Source of the DNA: Trichopria drosophilae
Lineage: Eukaryota; Arthropoda; Insecta; Hymenoptera; Diapriidae
Reading direction: 5' to 3'
NCBI GenBank assembly: GCA_030407085.1
Contig: CM059583.1
Coordinates: forward strand, 42,129,001 to 42,193,000
Length of the DNA: 64,000 nucleotides
Both the position numbers and the translations under genes were made by a program. Every line of letters begins with the position of its first letter. The stretch's first letter is position 1. Below, piece by piece: positions 50,038 through 62,610 of this stretch. The notes beneath the pieces were generated by a model, which saw only the letters and a program-made list of their open reading frames with translations, was not told the DNA's origin and did no database searches.

Positions 50038-53000
50038 GTGATAAATAATTTTGTCTTCACTTACGTTTTTGCGTTATATTTAAAATTAATATAATTATAA
50101 TCGTATTTTACGAAATGTACTAATAGGAATGGGGAAAGTAGTTTTCTCTCACATAATACATTAATATAAAATTCAAGGATTAGTTAGTAACATCACTCAT
50201 TTATAGACCATCCAGCTTATAGACAATTAATGAGATACCTTGTAAGAAAGCAACATATTTGCGCTACGAAATTATTTATATATCGCAACCAAACTGTCTT
50301 AATCGACGTAAATTCTTAATTACAAGTAAAGTGGTTCCGTTCTGCTAACCTTTCGTTCATGGACGGAAAGGGTCAGCTTGCAGAAACTGTAATGAATTCA
50401 GTTTCAAACGACATCTATAATGACGTAGTTGACGATTCAAACGATCATTTCCTGCTTTTCTAGGTTAGGATTCTTGTAGTATCAGTAGTTAGGCTAAAAT
50501 TTCCAGTTGTGTCATGAAAGCTTTTTACTCCAGTGGAAGATTTTGCAAATCCTAATTTGGTAAAACCAATATCGTCGACAGTTATAGTACAGGGGACTTT
50601 TTTGAAGGAACAAAATTTAGGCCACAGCAGGAATTCCTTATTATGCGTATACTAAAAAATATTTGTTTTCTGTGAATTAGATTTTGTCCCAATTTAATGT
50701 GGGATGCTGCTTACGAATCCGTATTCATATGAAAAACGATTTAATAGTAGATACCACAATCCCAAAACCCTTATTAACTACCAAATGAAGAAGATTTTCT
50801 GTAAACTGTCTTAAGTATTAGGAATTAACAGGATTATTCCGATTCAGTCAACGTCTGAACTAAAGATACACTTCAGTAATATAAAGAATGTTGATGTGAA
50901 AATCTCACATATGATATCAATGGTATTGTCATAAAACTTAAAAGCAATTTATATAGTTTTACTGTATTATGTACAGGAATAACTCTCTATCTGTTTTAAA
51001 ATAAGTATTTAATTGTATAGTTTCAAATAAAACGTATACTTTAAATAAAAAAATGTTTCTATTGTTAAATAAATGTGAGTTACTATAAGAAAATACTTCT
51101 TTAATCGCAAATTACATGCTTGCACTCAAATTTGAATATTACATATCTACTTGATTTGGTAAATTTTTTATTGTTACTTACATCGCGCATAATAAATATT
51201 TTTAGAAATCTGCAGCACAGTAAGTGAAAAAAACTCTTTTGCTAACTCAATTTAGAATAATTGAATCTTATAATAACATAAATAAATATTTATGTTTCTG
51301 AATTTTCTATAAGTAATTAAATAAAATGAAATTCAAAATAAACTACTTAATTCTAACGATTAATTTTGGTTACGACATTCGGATTATAACACTGTTTCCA
51401 ATTCTTCTTTCTTCTGTAATTCCTAGGTTCATTGAATTTAGTTTTGTACTGACCGAAAGGATTCTTTGATGAATCGCCAGGGGAAAAAAGTTGTCTTTCA
51501 AGTCAATGACCTCAGATCGAGTGGTCTACGTGATATTTCGACACAACTTTGGAGGTTAATGTCGTCCTTGATCAAACTTGAAGATTTTATATCTAAGTCG
51601 TATCTCTCATTAGGAATTTCTTCTACGAAGATACACTTGCAAAATTTCTACATTTCCAAATCACACAAACTTATAAAAAAAAATGTATACTTAATTTTAC
51701 TACTTGATTAATAAACATGATCCTTAAAAAGAATGACGGAATGGAAAATGTTAAGCATTATTATTTGAAAAGTTTTCAATATACGTCTCATATATTTCGT
51801 AATCAGCATACTTCTATTAAAAAAAGGGGACTGAACATAAAGTACAGCGATTGATTCATTAATTTTTTGATTATTAGTCATTTTTTTCGTGTAATTTTTA
51901 TCAAGTTGATTACTGTTTAATATTTAACTCCAAGATTCTACTACATGGATAAATCTGCATTTCTTTTCATGGTGAATGTTAAAGCTAATTCACAATCCTT
52001 CTCTTAAATGTACTCTTAAATCACATTCATAAAAGGAAAAATGACTCTCATCGTTCAGTAGAAAACCTTTTAAATGCATTTGGTATTGTTTTTTTTAAAT
52101 AAAGTTGAAATTATTTTACTAGATTAATGGAATTATTTCTTTTTTAATAGTCAACGAAAGTGTTATTAACTTCAAGTGTTATACAAAATTAAAAAATGTA
52201 TTTTAACGATGTTTACAAATCATTTATATACATTGAACGCAAAAAATGAATTTTGTTAATTCGTACTTGAATACTCGTACGTAAAATATTTACTTGATTT
52301 TTTGTATACTAGAAATATTGACTTACCACTATTGAAACCCATATTTATTAAACACACCAAAATTATATTTTCAGTGTACAAATCGGTAAAAAACTTAAAT
52401 ATATTAATAGAATTTTATCTAACTCGGATTTCAGAATGAATTATTAACTTTAATATAATAAATTTAATGTTTAGGAGACTATTATTTGTTCTTAACTAAA
52501 CTTAAAACATTGAGGCGCCATTGTTGGAAAAAATGACAATCACTCTCAAGAAGTACCTGCAGCATGCCTTTTTTAAATTTTGCGTTGCCTAACATGCATT
52601 TACAATTTTGTTTGATTTATTAGTAGATAATAAAATGCAAACAGTACTTTCGTTATTAAAATTATTGGACTGTTGTAATAACTAAATACATAATTAACAG
52701 TTATGCATAACTGTCTTGAATGTAAACTCTATAACGACAAAAGAATATAGAAAGTTACAACATCCGAATAAAAACAATACGTGACTGAATTACGTTATAT
52801 ATCTCATGAATTGAACGCATTCGTTATGACCATTAACGTATAATGTATGTGAGTAATGCGTGTAATTTTATTAGCACATGCAAACTTGCTCATTTATTGT
52901 AATATATTTCTAATTAATTTATAATCGTTTCAAAATATACTTACTTCAGTTGTCAGTTGTCAACTATTTTGTTAACCATACCGTTACAATTAAAAGTGTA

Positions 53001-54269
53001 ACATCTGCTAATCATATGCGAATCGCCGTTCTATTTTTAATACTCTATTACTGTATTTCTATACACCAAAGACAATCGTCGGTCAGTTTGATTAGCGTTT
53101 AATCTGATACTTTTGAAACTGTTATAAAGTAGTTACATGAACTTAAAATGGGGATAGTGAACAAAAATTTAGAAATTAGTTCATTAAATTTTAACAAATA
53201 CTACACTTTTAATAACACACATTTGTCTAAAGGACTAATCATGACTTTATAAAACCAGTAAAAAATATTTACAATAGTAATGGAATATGTGGATCATGTG
53301 GATCTATGTGGATTTTGTTCAGAATAATTATGTATATTACTTTAGTAACTTGTTTAAAAGAGTGAAGTGTAAACCGTTAATTTAATAGAATTAAGGACAG
53401 TTCGCAATTAATAAAAACAATAAGTAAAATATATGAAAAATATGTAAAAAAGTCTTGAGAATCACATGAAGCAACTGTCTAAAAGTAACAAATTCTGACA
53501 TTGATACTTTCTGCTCGTTAGAAAATCATGGACAGGAAAAACTGTTCCATTTTCACCATTGAAGTCATTGATTTTTTATGACTGAAAACGAAACACTTCA
53601 ATTTACTTAAGTACGTCACGAACGACTAGTAAGAATGTGACAGTTAAGCAGACATTGAAAGAATGCAACTTAACAATTAAAAGTAGAGCACAACAAAATT
53701 AGAAATCACCTGGAAATTGCTTGCTTCTCATGGTTTTAAGCATAGATTAAAACAGAAGATCATGTACAAATTTATGACTAATCAAAGTGACAAATTACTC
53801 GATGATCGATGAGTTACTTTTATGGAAATTATGTTAGGAAAAGTTACATGATTATTGTGGGAATGTCAAAAAGTATATTAATACTATGAAAAATATAGTT
53901 ATTTTCGAATTATGCATCGACTTTTATAAGAAGGGACAGTAAGCGCAATGATAAACATTTTATTTGAAATAAAAATATTAAAATTAGTAACATATACTCT
54001 ACAATTGTAACTTAATTTTAATATCTTCTCAAATTTGTTTTATAAAGTAAATAAAGAATAACATAGAACTGTGCCAAGGGAATATTGAAGGTGTAAAAAC
54101 AATATGTTACGTACAAATTTCGTACAAATATTTACTTTAATTTCAATATTTGAAGAGTGCAAACGCGATACTCTAGTCTACATTGCAAATAAAAAATGTA
54201 AACCGCACAAAATAAATTTTTTCCAGTCTTTACACTCGTGACTGGTGAATCCTTGAGAATAATCCTTTC
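50038..54269. other. gene-free AT-rich DNA
   Basis: No supported gene. An ORF at 51466-51711 has somewhat richer composition but no recognised domain or splice support. A hairpin near 50340-50386 pairs TTCTGC and CCTTTC with GGAAAGG and GCAGAA. Confidence 0.4.
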
Positions 54270-54345
54270 AAGCATTTCAGCGGACTTGGGTACACAAAAG
54301 CCTGATGGACACGCTAATTCGAATCCCGAATATTTTTATTTTAAA
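54270..54345 (+). repeat. degenerate tRNA-like SINE head
   Basis: TTGGGTACACAAAAGCCTGA then TGGACACGCTAATTCGAATCCCG resembles the anticodon-arm to B-box part of a tRNA-like SINE (B-box-like ATTCGAATCC about 54317-54326). The 5' part is too changed to call an A box. Confidence 0.35.
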
Positions 54346-56429
54346 GTCGTAAGATGCTTTCAGACATTTGTCGGTGTATATTCGTAAAATTCTCTTGTTT
54401 TGTAATGTACATTTAATACTCCTATTGTTTATGATTATATGGTCCTATTGTTATCGATTATCTAACAAATCATTATGCATTTCAATCCAAAAGGATTTCC
54501 TTCAATTTTATATTAACTAGTTATCACTTCATTTTAAACAAGTATTATACATAGTTAACATTTGTAATATTACGTATGTATATTAATTTTAGTTACGCGC
54601 TACAAATATAGATTAAAGACCAACAAAATCGTAATGGAAAAATGATAAAAGCGGGAGTTAGGACGCTCTTAAATTGTAGGTTATACACAGGGTGGTATTA
54701 CATCACACAAATTTAGTTTTCTTAAATATATGGATTTTATGATTGACTAAAGACGACCATATTAACCAAAAGTGTTGTGGTAAAAAGTTTTCTAATAATT
54801 CCGTTTATATTAAAGTACTATATCAATACCTTATAATAATTATTCACTCTTTACAGAGTAATTAGTTACTCTAGAGTTACTCATGCAAAAGAGCGCATTT
54901 TAAATCTAATAATCTGTGACTTTACTCCTTTAACGTATAGTGATTCTATATTTTCAGAGTAGAAATTCACATACAGACGAATGACTTACTTTTATTTTAC
55001 AATGGGTGATATTTACTCTAAAAATGTTAACCTTAAATTTGACAAAATGTAATATATTTTACATACATTTGAAACATCTTAATGCAGCTTATTAACGCAC
55101 GCGACTTTAGCTTTTATACATCTTAGAATGTAGTCCTTAAATATTACTCTTCTTAAAGAGGTTAAAAGTCGTACGCCTGGAGGATGTTTATCTGAAAGAC
55201 GATTAAACTATACTTGATGTAAAAAAATGTACAGAATACTAATAAAAGTTCGGTCAAGATTTATAGACAATAAACACTAAGATCGGCAATATCAAGTATG
55301 CAAGAATGTATTATTTTTCGAAATCGTTTTCTCATAAACTTTTATTACTTCATTTGATATTGAGAGAAAAATAGCAATTTTTAATACTCCGGGCGCAGAA
55401 CTCGATTTTGCGCCCTGCAGTGAAATCTTCGGGCACAAATTATTGAGCCCCTTGTTCGTCACATTAAAAAATATCATTTGCAACGAAATATCATCAACTA
55501 ATGCGATGTTTAGCGACATGTTACATAATATACTATTTCTATAGCAAAAAAGTATTTTCGACAGCTTAATGTGTTATGAGCTGACTTCGCAATAGATTCA
55601 CATTCAGATGTTATTAAATTATTTTTGTTATATTTAAGCATATTTAAGTTTATTTGAAAAAATAATACGTTAAGTCGCATTTAGCGATCTTCGACTAAAA
55701 TAAAAAAGCATTTTTACACTATTTGACATAAAAAATCATTTTTATAATGACGCACCCATTTTTTAAATTTATTTTTAACATTATATAAAATTATTGCATA
55801 AAAAAATGGCTTTTTTCAGGTTATTCTTATCTAAAAATTCGATTTTCCTCTTAAGATTTCTTTTGGTATCTTTCACAACTGTATTTTCAATAATTGGCCA
55901 TAATGTGTTAAATATGCTATTTTTCACTCAACTCAGTTCACTTCCCGATTATGTATGTATGAAGTGCACACAAAAATATAATACGTTTTTCAAATATCGA
56001 ACAATTCATTGAACTCGTATTTTTCTTAGAAGCTATACAGCTTAAAAATAAGCATTTTTCTTGGAAGCATCACATAATATTAGCTGAAATTATTGTATAT
56101 ATTCGAAAAATTCATTTCATTTTACATATCTTTGTTGCATCAACTTTATATTAGAAAATCAACTTTGCACTCTTTTTTAATGTGCGATATGACCAATTTC
56201 TTTACATAGACATTTCGTAAACATTGAATAACAATAATTGACAATACAGGGACCAAAGTATGACTATTATCAGAACTTAATTTGCCCTGACCAAAATGTA
56301 CAGGAAAGATAGCTGCTCGATTCGTGTACTTGTATCAAATTCTAGCATCGTTTAAAATTATAAACGTTAATAAAGAGTATTGATTAATTGACTTATTGTG
56401 ACTAAAGTGCTGATTATTTTTATTTGCAG
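54346..56429. other. upstream flank or 5' UTR intron of desaturase
   Basis: AT-rich DNA with no supported coding exon. Because the ATG exon starts at a splice acceptor, this stretch should be part of the last 5' UTR intron rather than the core promoter. Short ORFs at 55292-55519 (-) and 55794-56012 (+) show no recognisable domain. Confidence 0.5.
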
Positions 56430-56694
56430 ATTTCCTAGGCCACCATGGCACCAAATTTATTTGGAAATTCAGCCACCCTATTTTTAGAGGCATCTCAACA
56501 AGGTGTCCCACAGGAGAAGCACTCCGTGATATCAAATTCAAACTCATCTACACAAAACTCGCCACAAGAGAAAAATAAATATAAGTGGAAAATAGTCTGG
56601 AGGAATGTATTTGCCTTCCTTTACCTTCACATTGGAGCCGTGTACGGACTTTACCTACTATTCTCCGGAGCAAAGTTTCTTACCTTCATTTGGA
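56430..56694 (+). CDS. desaturase first coding exon
   Basis: The exon follows a splice acceptor (TTATTTGCAG, AG at 56428-56429) with 15 bases of 5' UTR before the ATG at 56445. It encodes residues 1-83 and the first base of codon 84, ending at donor A|GTGAGT. The N-terminus MAPNLFGNSATLF is the usual start of insect acyl-CoA desaturases (MAPN...). After a polar N/S/Q-rich stretch, the first transmembrane hairpin begins at WRNVFAFLYLHIGAVYGLYL. The acceptor upstream of the ATG means the 5' UTR is split and a non-coding exon lies further left. Confidence 0.93.
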
Positions 56695-59600
56695 GTGAGT
56701 ATTTTTCGAATAATCCAGCAAATATTTAATTTCTCATTTGTTGCTACGCGGCCCTCAAACATTGTTAAAAGAAATTGACATTTTCATTAGAATGCCTAGC
56801 TGATGAGCTACATATGGGGTTTTCAAATGATTTTATGCAGGAATATTTAGAGTATTAACAATAAGAATTAAGATTTATTTCAAAAATATTTTTCGAGAAT
56901 ATGTGTTCATTAGGGTGTTTCGAAAAACACGAAAGATCTGGAATCGCTCCCGGGTTGGAAAAGTTTTTTTTTTCTATATCCGAATACGTGGGCCAAAGCT
57001 CATTTCTGTAAAATAATTTATTCTGCCTTCACCATGTGTCTGAAATTTAACATTGTTTTGAAATATAGCAAACTTAATGTTTTCAGTTTTTTTTTTTAAC
57101 AACTTTTATAACATTTTACTCATGTTTTGCATACTTTCTCTCACACCTCTTCTGGATGCTCTAAAAAAATTCCAATTTCTTAGATTCAAAATGTAATAAT
57201 CCCGAAACAAATCATTTTTTGTTTATCCAGATTAGAATCAATACACTCGAAATAGTTTTAAGAAAGTGTGATTCAATTAGCAAAGGAATATACTTTTTTT
57301 TTCTTGAAAATTCTATCAAACAAATATTTTTTCTCACATAAAAAAATGTTAAATTTTAACCGCATGGTGGAATCATTTTACAGAAATGAGTTTGGGCACC
57401 CTTATTCTGGTACACAAGAAGAAAGTTTTCTGACCCGGGTGTTAACAGATTGGGGAAGTTTCGTGTTTTTAAAACCACCCTAATATTGATATGATATATT
57501 GCGTTTTAATTTAATTAATATGTGTACAAAATGGCTAGTAAATAATAATAAAATCATTTCATTTAATGTTTTTGTGACTATGTTTTTTGTTTCTAAAATA
57601 AAATTTCCATGTTATAAATATTATTCAGTTTTACAAAATATTGTTCTTTAAAATATTCATAAAAAGAAATATCGGTAAAAAGAGAAATGTAGCAAAATAT
57701 GAATATCAATATTTTTTATTTGATTTTAACGTATTGAATTTTTTTAGCAATCTTGATAGCTGCGTCAGCTGCTGTAGGAATAACGGCAGGAGCACACAGG
57801 TTATGGGCTCATCGGTCGTATAAAGCCAAATGGCCATTACGAATCATTCTCACAATTTTCCAAACAGTTGCCTTTCAGGTATAGTATTCTATTTGTTAAC
57901 GAAGTTTATCTTGAATCTGTCAATGTATGTATACATTTTCATTAGAAAATCAATGTTTCATTAAGTAATCAATGTTTACAATTTCAGAATTCTTCGAAAA
58001 AAGGCCAAAAGTTCGTGAACATGGCATTTATTCGTGTTTCGGGAATCGCAGTGCTACATCTCTTCTTAATATAATGTAAAATACTAAAATTTATAAAAAA
58101 AATACATTTTTTTAATGTTAACTGCAAGTCCAAAATATAACAAAATGAAATCATGTAAATAACTAAATGAACATTAATCTGTCATAGTTTGCAGAAAATA
58201 ACGTCAATTTATATTTAATTAATATTGAATACATATTTTTTTTTCAAAATCCACGTAACTAACAAATCAAACAACGAAATTTGAATAACAAAATTGATGT
58301 TATAAACACTTTATAATTACACATTAAATTCGTTATACGCCCAAATCCCACTTTACTTTTCACTACTGCTTTGTTGTAGACTCTTGGCCATTCTGTCGAC
58401 AAAAACGCAATAAAAGTCTGCGAAACTTTCAAAACAAACGACAAAATGAGGATACCAAAACTATGAGTTATAAACACTTAATAACTAAATTTTGATTCTC
58501 TGACTAAACAAAAGTTTACAAATTAATTATGAAGTGTTGATAACCATTAGTTTTATTATCTGAAAATCGTTGTTTGATTAGTAAATTTCAGGAATTTTTA
58601 TTGGCTTTATGTACTGACAATGTATGTCTTTGATAATTATTGGCGAAATGTGACAGGTTAATGTTCACTTCAGTTATTTACATAATTTCATTTTGTTATA
58701 TTTTGGACTTTGGACCTGCAGTTAACATTGAAAAAGTGTATTTTTTTTGATAAATTTTAGTATTTTGCATTATATTGAGAAAAAAACGTAGCATTGCGAT
58801 TGCCGAAACATGAATAAATTCCATGTTCACGAACTTTTGGACTTTTTTCGAAAAATTCCGACTCAACAAGTACAATTTAAAATTTTCAAAAAATCATAAC
58901 TCTGAAACGAAATATCGTAGCGACTTTTTACAAAATTCACGTTAAAGCTTTTGAATTGTAGTATCCATAAAAAAATTGACAATTGCTAAAAAACTTTTTG
59001 TCATCGTTAAAAGTCGGAAGAAAAAAGTAGCAAAAGTCAACAATTAGAAAACTTGACAACTAATGTTAAATAATAATATTTAATGTAAAAGTGAAAGGAC
59101 CAATTGAAAGCTTTATCCATGTACTTTAAAAGATATCCTTCGAGTTTTTTAATATCGTCAAAGGGTTTCGAGCTACAACGCAGTATTTGACACGTTTGAA
59201 AATTCAAAACTTTCGTTCACGAACTTTTAGCCGGTGCTGTAAAAAAATGCATTTAATCTTAGGCCCGACTTTCGGACGTTTTTTTCAAAAAACAATTTCA
59301 TAAGAATGTTTAATACAACTACATTAACGAAACCGAACTAGTAAATTAGGATGGTGATCCTACACTTAAAGGAATGTTAAATAGCCCACGTCACTTACAA
59401 TGTTGTTATGCATTCTTAAACTGTAATGAAATGAAGAAGCATTAAAATCACATTATTCATCGTGTGACTCTTTTTATAATTAATTAATTTACTGTTAACT
59501 ATATTTGGAGTGCATGTTTCCCTTTCAGAATCACATTTATGAATGGGTGAGGGATCACAGGGTACATCATAAATTCACAGACACGGATGCCGATCCGCAT

Positions 59601-62600
59601 AATGCCCAACGAGGGTTCTTCTTCTCGCATATGGGATGGCTGCTCGTGCGTAAACATCCTGATGTCATCAGGAAAGGTGCCACAGTAGACATGAGCGATC
59701 TTGATAAAGATCCAATCGTCGTATGGCAAAGAAGGTAATGTTTTTACTGTACAGTTTTAAATTCTTTAAATTAGTAATTTAAAGTATCACGTGCTGAAAC
59801 TGTTTTTAAATTCATTTATTCTAATTTTTTATCGTTATTCCCAATATTCAGTGTTCGTAGAAAAATTCAAAAAATAAACACATACAATACTGTTTTGCAA
59901 ACATTTTACGGTAGGTTAGTGCATTGTCATACATTCCTGATAAATTTTAATGCGTAAAACATTTGTACTTTCCTTCTATATGAGTAAAATGAAATAATTA
60001 AATCATATTTTTCGAATTAAAATTGTTTGTACTATAATTAATAAAATATTAAATTATTTTAGAATTACAAGTCACTATTATTGTCTATTACTATAATATA
60101 AAGAAGAATATACTTTATTGATATGGTAGACTGTAAAATCGTAACTATTAATTGAAGGTAGCAACAGTATATATACGATTTTTTGTACGGATCATCTATA
60201 AACATACATTTGTACACTTCAGTTATTTCATAATATTTTTTAACCGATAATGTTAATACATATATGATCTTTAAAAGTTGCTTTAATAGGTAACAATGAA
60301 CAAAGTAAAAAATAATAAATTCAATTTTCAATAAAACTTTGTTGAAAATCGGATAATAGTAAAAGTACTTTCTACTTCATTTTTTCGGTGATTGGTGAAT
60401 AGTAAAAATGTCGACGTTAGTAAGGTTTTAACGCTCACTTTTTTACTATTCACTAGTACTACTACGATATTAATTCTTTATAACGAACGACTTAGAACAC
60501 TTCAATTTTTCCAAGGTTTTTCTTTTTCAACCAGAAACTTGTCTGCAAAAATTAGAGTAAATTATTGAAATTATGGTGAATAGGCCTGGAATATCCATTT
60601 TTACATCTAAAATTTTTAAATTTGGAATAATGATGATAGCATGTGAATTTAAACCTGCAACCTTTTAAATTATTGTCAAACTAACCAGGAAGACTCGAAT
60701 TTTCATGAAGTGCCATGTGTCGTCACGGTGGTTAATGTTAACACCATAAACATTACCAATTTACAGTTTATCAACTTTTGAGAGCATAATTACTAAAAAT
60801 ATCCTAATGGCAGAATTTTGTTTTGTGACCTTTTGCACATCCAAAAACAGTCTACAAAAAACCTTTATTGGAAAATCGGGGGAAAACATTACGATTGCTG
60901 TGAATATCGTGTTGAAGTACCTCACTAATATTGCATTTATTACTTCGACCCAGACTAAGTCTGGACGAAGTATTGAATTTGGTCACTTCGGGCAAAAAAA
61001 TTACCATATAGTTTTTCATCAAATGTCGACGTTTCACACCCTAAGGAACCCAAATCAACAATAAAAAAATTTGTGTCCGTGATCTTGTACGTACGTACGT
61101 CCGTAAAAGCTGTTAGTAAACGAAAGAGTCTTAAGGAATAGCCGACTCTCCACTGGGTCGAAGTTTCTGAGCGAGCGAAGCGAGCGAGGCACCACGCCAA
61201 CACTAGTTTAATTATTGAATTTCAATGTTTTTTATTGTTTTACTTGTCAACAATGATATTTTGGCTCCACAAAACCTATGTTGGTTAAACCTGTCATCGT
61301 TGATAAAAAAATCCATCATGAATATACTTCTGTCAACATTATTTGAATTGGCGAATGCATAGTTATTTACTTAACTAATAATGTAACAAAAATAGTTAGA
61401 TAATACAAGATATTATTGGATTATCCTCAATTCACAACACTGAAGTCACACGTTCATGCACAAATCCCAGTCGTTTTGAAACATTCATAAAATTTGTTTA
61501 ATTTCATATGAATGAAAATAACAAAATTATTTGTTAAAACTAAGGTTGAAATATTTTATTAGGTATTGTCTTAAGTACAAACAGAATTTTGAAAACTTCA
61601 AATTTTAGTTCAGAATCTATGTGGCAAAAATTATGCATTCACGGAGAAAAATAATCAGCAAAATCAGCCGAAAAATCCGCAGATTCTACCAATTTTATCC
61701 TATAGGGACAGCTGTTGGAATTCCGTTAGGGATAGCCGATAATTGCAGCTAAATTTACTGAAAAAGTCCGCAAATTTATTGGAACAAATCTGCTAATGTA
61801 GCGGAAATTTAGAGCTAAGCGCGAATTGAGTAGGGTTAAGGCTACATTAGCGGAATCAAAACAGCTAAAATTGCATATATTTTCGGCAATTCCAGCCGAA
61901 AATTTTAGCTGATATGAATCAGCTAATCCAGCGGAGTCATTTTTCTCCGTGTTACAGAAAGTGACATGATCATAAGGAAGATGGATATTTTTATTTTGTT
62001 ACAATAACAAAATTAACTGTTGACTTGCAAAAAACCTTAAAAGAAAATGCTAGCTTTCTCATAATCACGTCTTTTTATTTCGGTCAGCGTGTTCGGAACA
62101 CTTTAATTTTCTGGCTTCCGAAGAAAAACGACTGAAAAAAATTGAAAAGACTTAAGTGCTAAATTTTCATCTAATTCTTTCATTATAAAACATTAAATTT
62201 TAAAGAAACATAATATATTAACCAGTATAAATAATGTGCAAACATAATCAGTACAAGTTTAAGCAATACGGTACTCTTATGTTAACCATCGAAAACTCAT
62301 GCAATTTTAGACATGTCAGTAAATGTTTTTATTTCGAGAAATGTGAAGAAGGATGGTTAATACTGTGATACTTGTAAAAAACGCAGCCATGCGAAGATCG
62401 TATTCTACATATTGACATTATTTTCAGATTGTACATACTCCTGATGCCAATCTTCTGTTTTTTGTTACCAACTTGGATTCCTTGCTACTTTTGGGGAGAG
62501 TCAGCCATGTATTCTTGGTACGCAACGGTATTTAGATATACGGCATCTCTAAATCTTACATGGCTAGTGAACTCTGCAGCCCACATTTGGGGTACAAAGC

Positions 62601-62610
62601 CGTATGACGA
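56445..62610 (+). CDS. acyl-CoA desaturase (Delta-9/Delta-11 family), 5' four coding exons, 3' end beyond window
   Basis: Family role: an ER membrane di-iron enzyme that puts a cis double bond into a fatty acyl-CoA using O2 and electrons from cytochrome b5. In insects it serves membrane lipids, cuticular hydrocarbons or pheromone precursors. Seen: exons 56445-56694, 57748-57878, 59529-59734 and 62428-62610, all with GT/AG borders (phases 1, 0, 2, 2), joining without a stop into 256 residues. Residues 1-45 are a variable N/S/Q-rich cytosolic tail. Hydrophobic segments lie near 51-73, 78-98, 197-218 and 224-248. Histidine box 1 (HRLWAH) is at 100-105, box 2 (HRVHH) at 137-141, and NSAAH at 244-248. 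Full family members are about 330-380 residues, so roughly 80-120 residues including histidine box 3 lie past base 64000. The ATG sits in a strong context (GGCCACCATGG). Family assignment is firm; regiospecificity (Delta-9 or Delta-11) cannot be read. Confidence 0.95.
56912..57480. mobile_element. TIR element inside desaturase intron 1
   Basis: The ends are inverted copies of about 60 bp with some mismatches. The left begins AGGGTGTTTCGAAAAACACG; the reverse complement of the right begins AGGGTGGTTTTAAAAACACG, and both continue through a CCCGGGT block. The outer bases ATTAGGGTG and CACCCTAAT extend the symmetry. No transposase ORF is visible in the ~570 bp, so it is probably a non-autonomous DNA transposon that fills more than half of intron 1 (56695-57747). 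The superfamily is not assigned. Confidence 0.6.
57748..57878 (+). CDS. desaturase second coding exon, histidine box 1
   Basis: Acceptor TTTTTTTAG ends at 57747 and donor CAG|GTATAG starts at 57879. The 131-base exon completes codon 84 (Thr) and ends on a codon border. It encodes residues 84-127: the rest of the second membrane helix, GITAGAHRLWAHRSYKA with iron-binding histidine box 1, and the conserved start of the next membrane-associated segment (TIFQTVAFQ). Confidence 0.93.
57988..58860. mobile_element. foldback element in desaturase intron 2
   Basis: Left arm about 57988-58195 and right arm about 58655-58860 are inverted copies. Both have TTCGAAAAAAG, CCAAAAGTTCGTGAACATGG, a CAATGCTAC-like block and a stretch ending near CTGCAGTTAACATT. 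CCAAAAGTTCGTGAAC resembles ends of Tc1/mariner-type elements in insects. The spacer has a weak minus-strand ORF (58259-58477) with WPRVYNKAVVKSK, faintly like a Tc1 transposase C-terminus; too short to call. A third reverse-oriented end (GTTCACGAACTTTTAGCC, near 59217) lies downstream, so the insertion may be nested or larger. Confidence 0.6.
59529..59734 (+). CDS. desaturase third coding exon, histidine box 2
   Basis: Acceptor CCCTTTCAG ends at 59528; donor AG|GTAATG starts at 59735. The exon encodes residues 128-195 plus two bases of codon 196 (Arg). It holds RDHRVHHKFTDTDADPHN, histidine box 2 and its flank, the most conserved stretch of the family. RGFFFSHMGWLLVRKHPDV follows, then the DMSDLDKDPIV loop. 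An overlapping antisense ORF (59499-59729, -) is a shadow. Confidence 0.95.
60942..61200. repeat. hairpin-bearing repeat in desaturase intron 3
   Basis: Contains a strong hairpin at 60942-60971 (ACTTCG and CCAGACT pairing with AGTCTGG and CGAAGT), an ACGTACGTACGT run near 61087-61102, and a palindrome-like GAGCGAGCGAAGCGAGCGAG near 61170-61189. The local base composition is richer in G+C than the intron. It looks like a degraded non-autonomous repeat. The ORFs crossing it (60807-61064 +, 60955-61203 -) look repeat-derived. Boundaries are approximate. Confidence 0.4.
61640..61951 (-). mobile_element. 312-bp MITE copy 3 (desaturase intron 3)
   Basis: Third copy of the family at 37995 and 40004. 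It has the same CACGGAGAAAAAT terminal inverted repeats and near-identical interior, in the same orientation as copy 2. The flanking dinucleotides read TT on both sides rather than TA. It lies in the intron between desaturase exons 3 and 4. Confidence 0.85.
62428..62610 (+). CDS. desaturase fourth coding exon
   Basis: Acceptor TATTTTCAG ends at 62427 and donor GA|GTAAGT starts at 62611, leaving two bases of a split codon. It encodes residues 197-256: the membrane pair LYILLMPIFCFLLPTWIPCYFWGE and YATVFRYTASLNLTWLVNSAAHIWGTKPYD. The NSAAH histidine is conserved in desaturases as part of the metal centre. No continuation exon with a third histidine box (HNxHH) was found between 62611 and 64000. 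Confidence 0.93.

Noticed and set aside
55292..55519. 75-residue minus-strand ORF with KGLNNLCPKISLQGAKSSSA
   Set aside because: No splice support or domain; may be an old transposon fossil but cannot be supported.
58259..58477. Tc1 transposase C-terminus
   Set aside because: Similarity limited to a few residues (WPRVYNKAVVKSK); recorded only as a hint.
59499..59729. 76-residue antisense ORF
   Set aside because: Exact shadow of desaturase exon 3.
60807..61064. 85-residue ORF in intron 3
   Set aside because: Overlaps a repeat with hairpins inside a desaturase intron; no domain.
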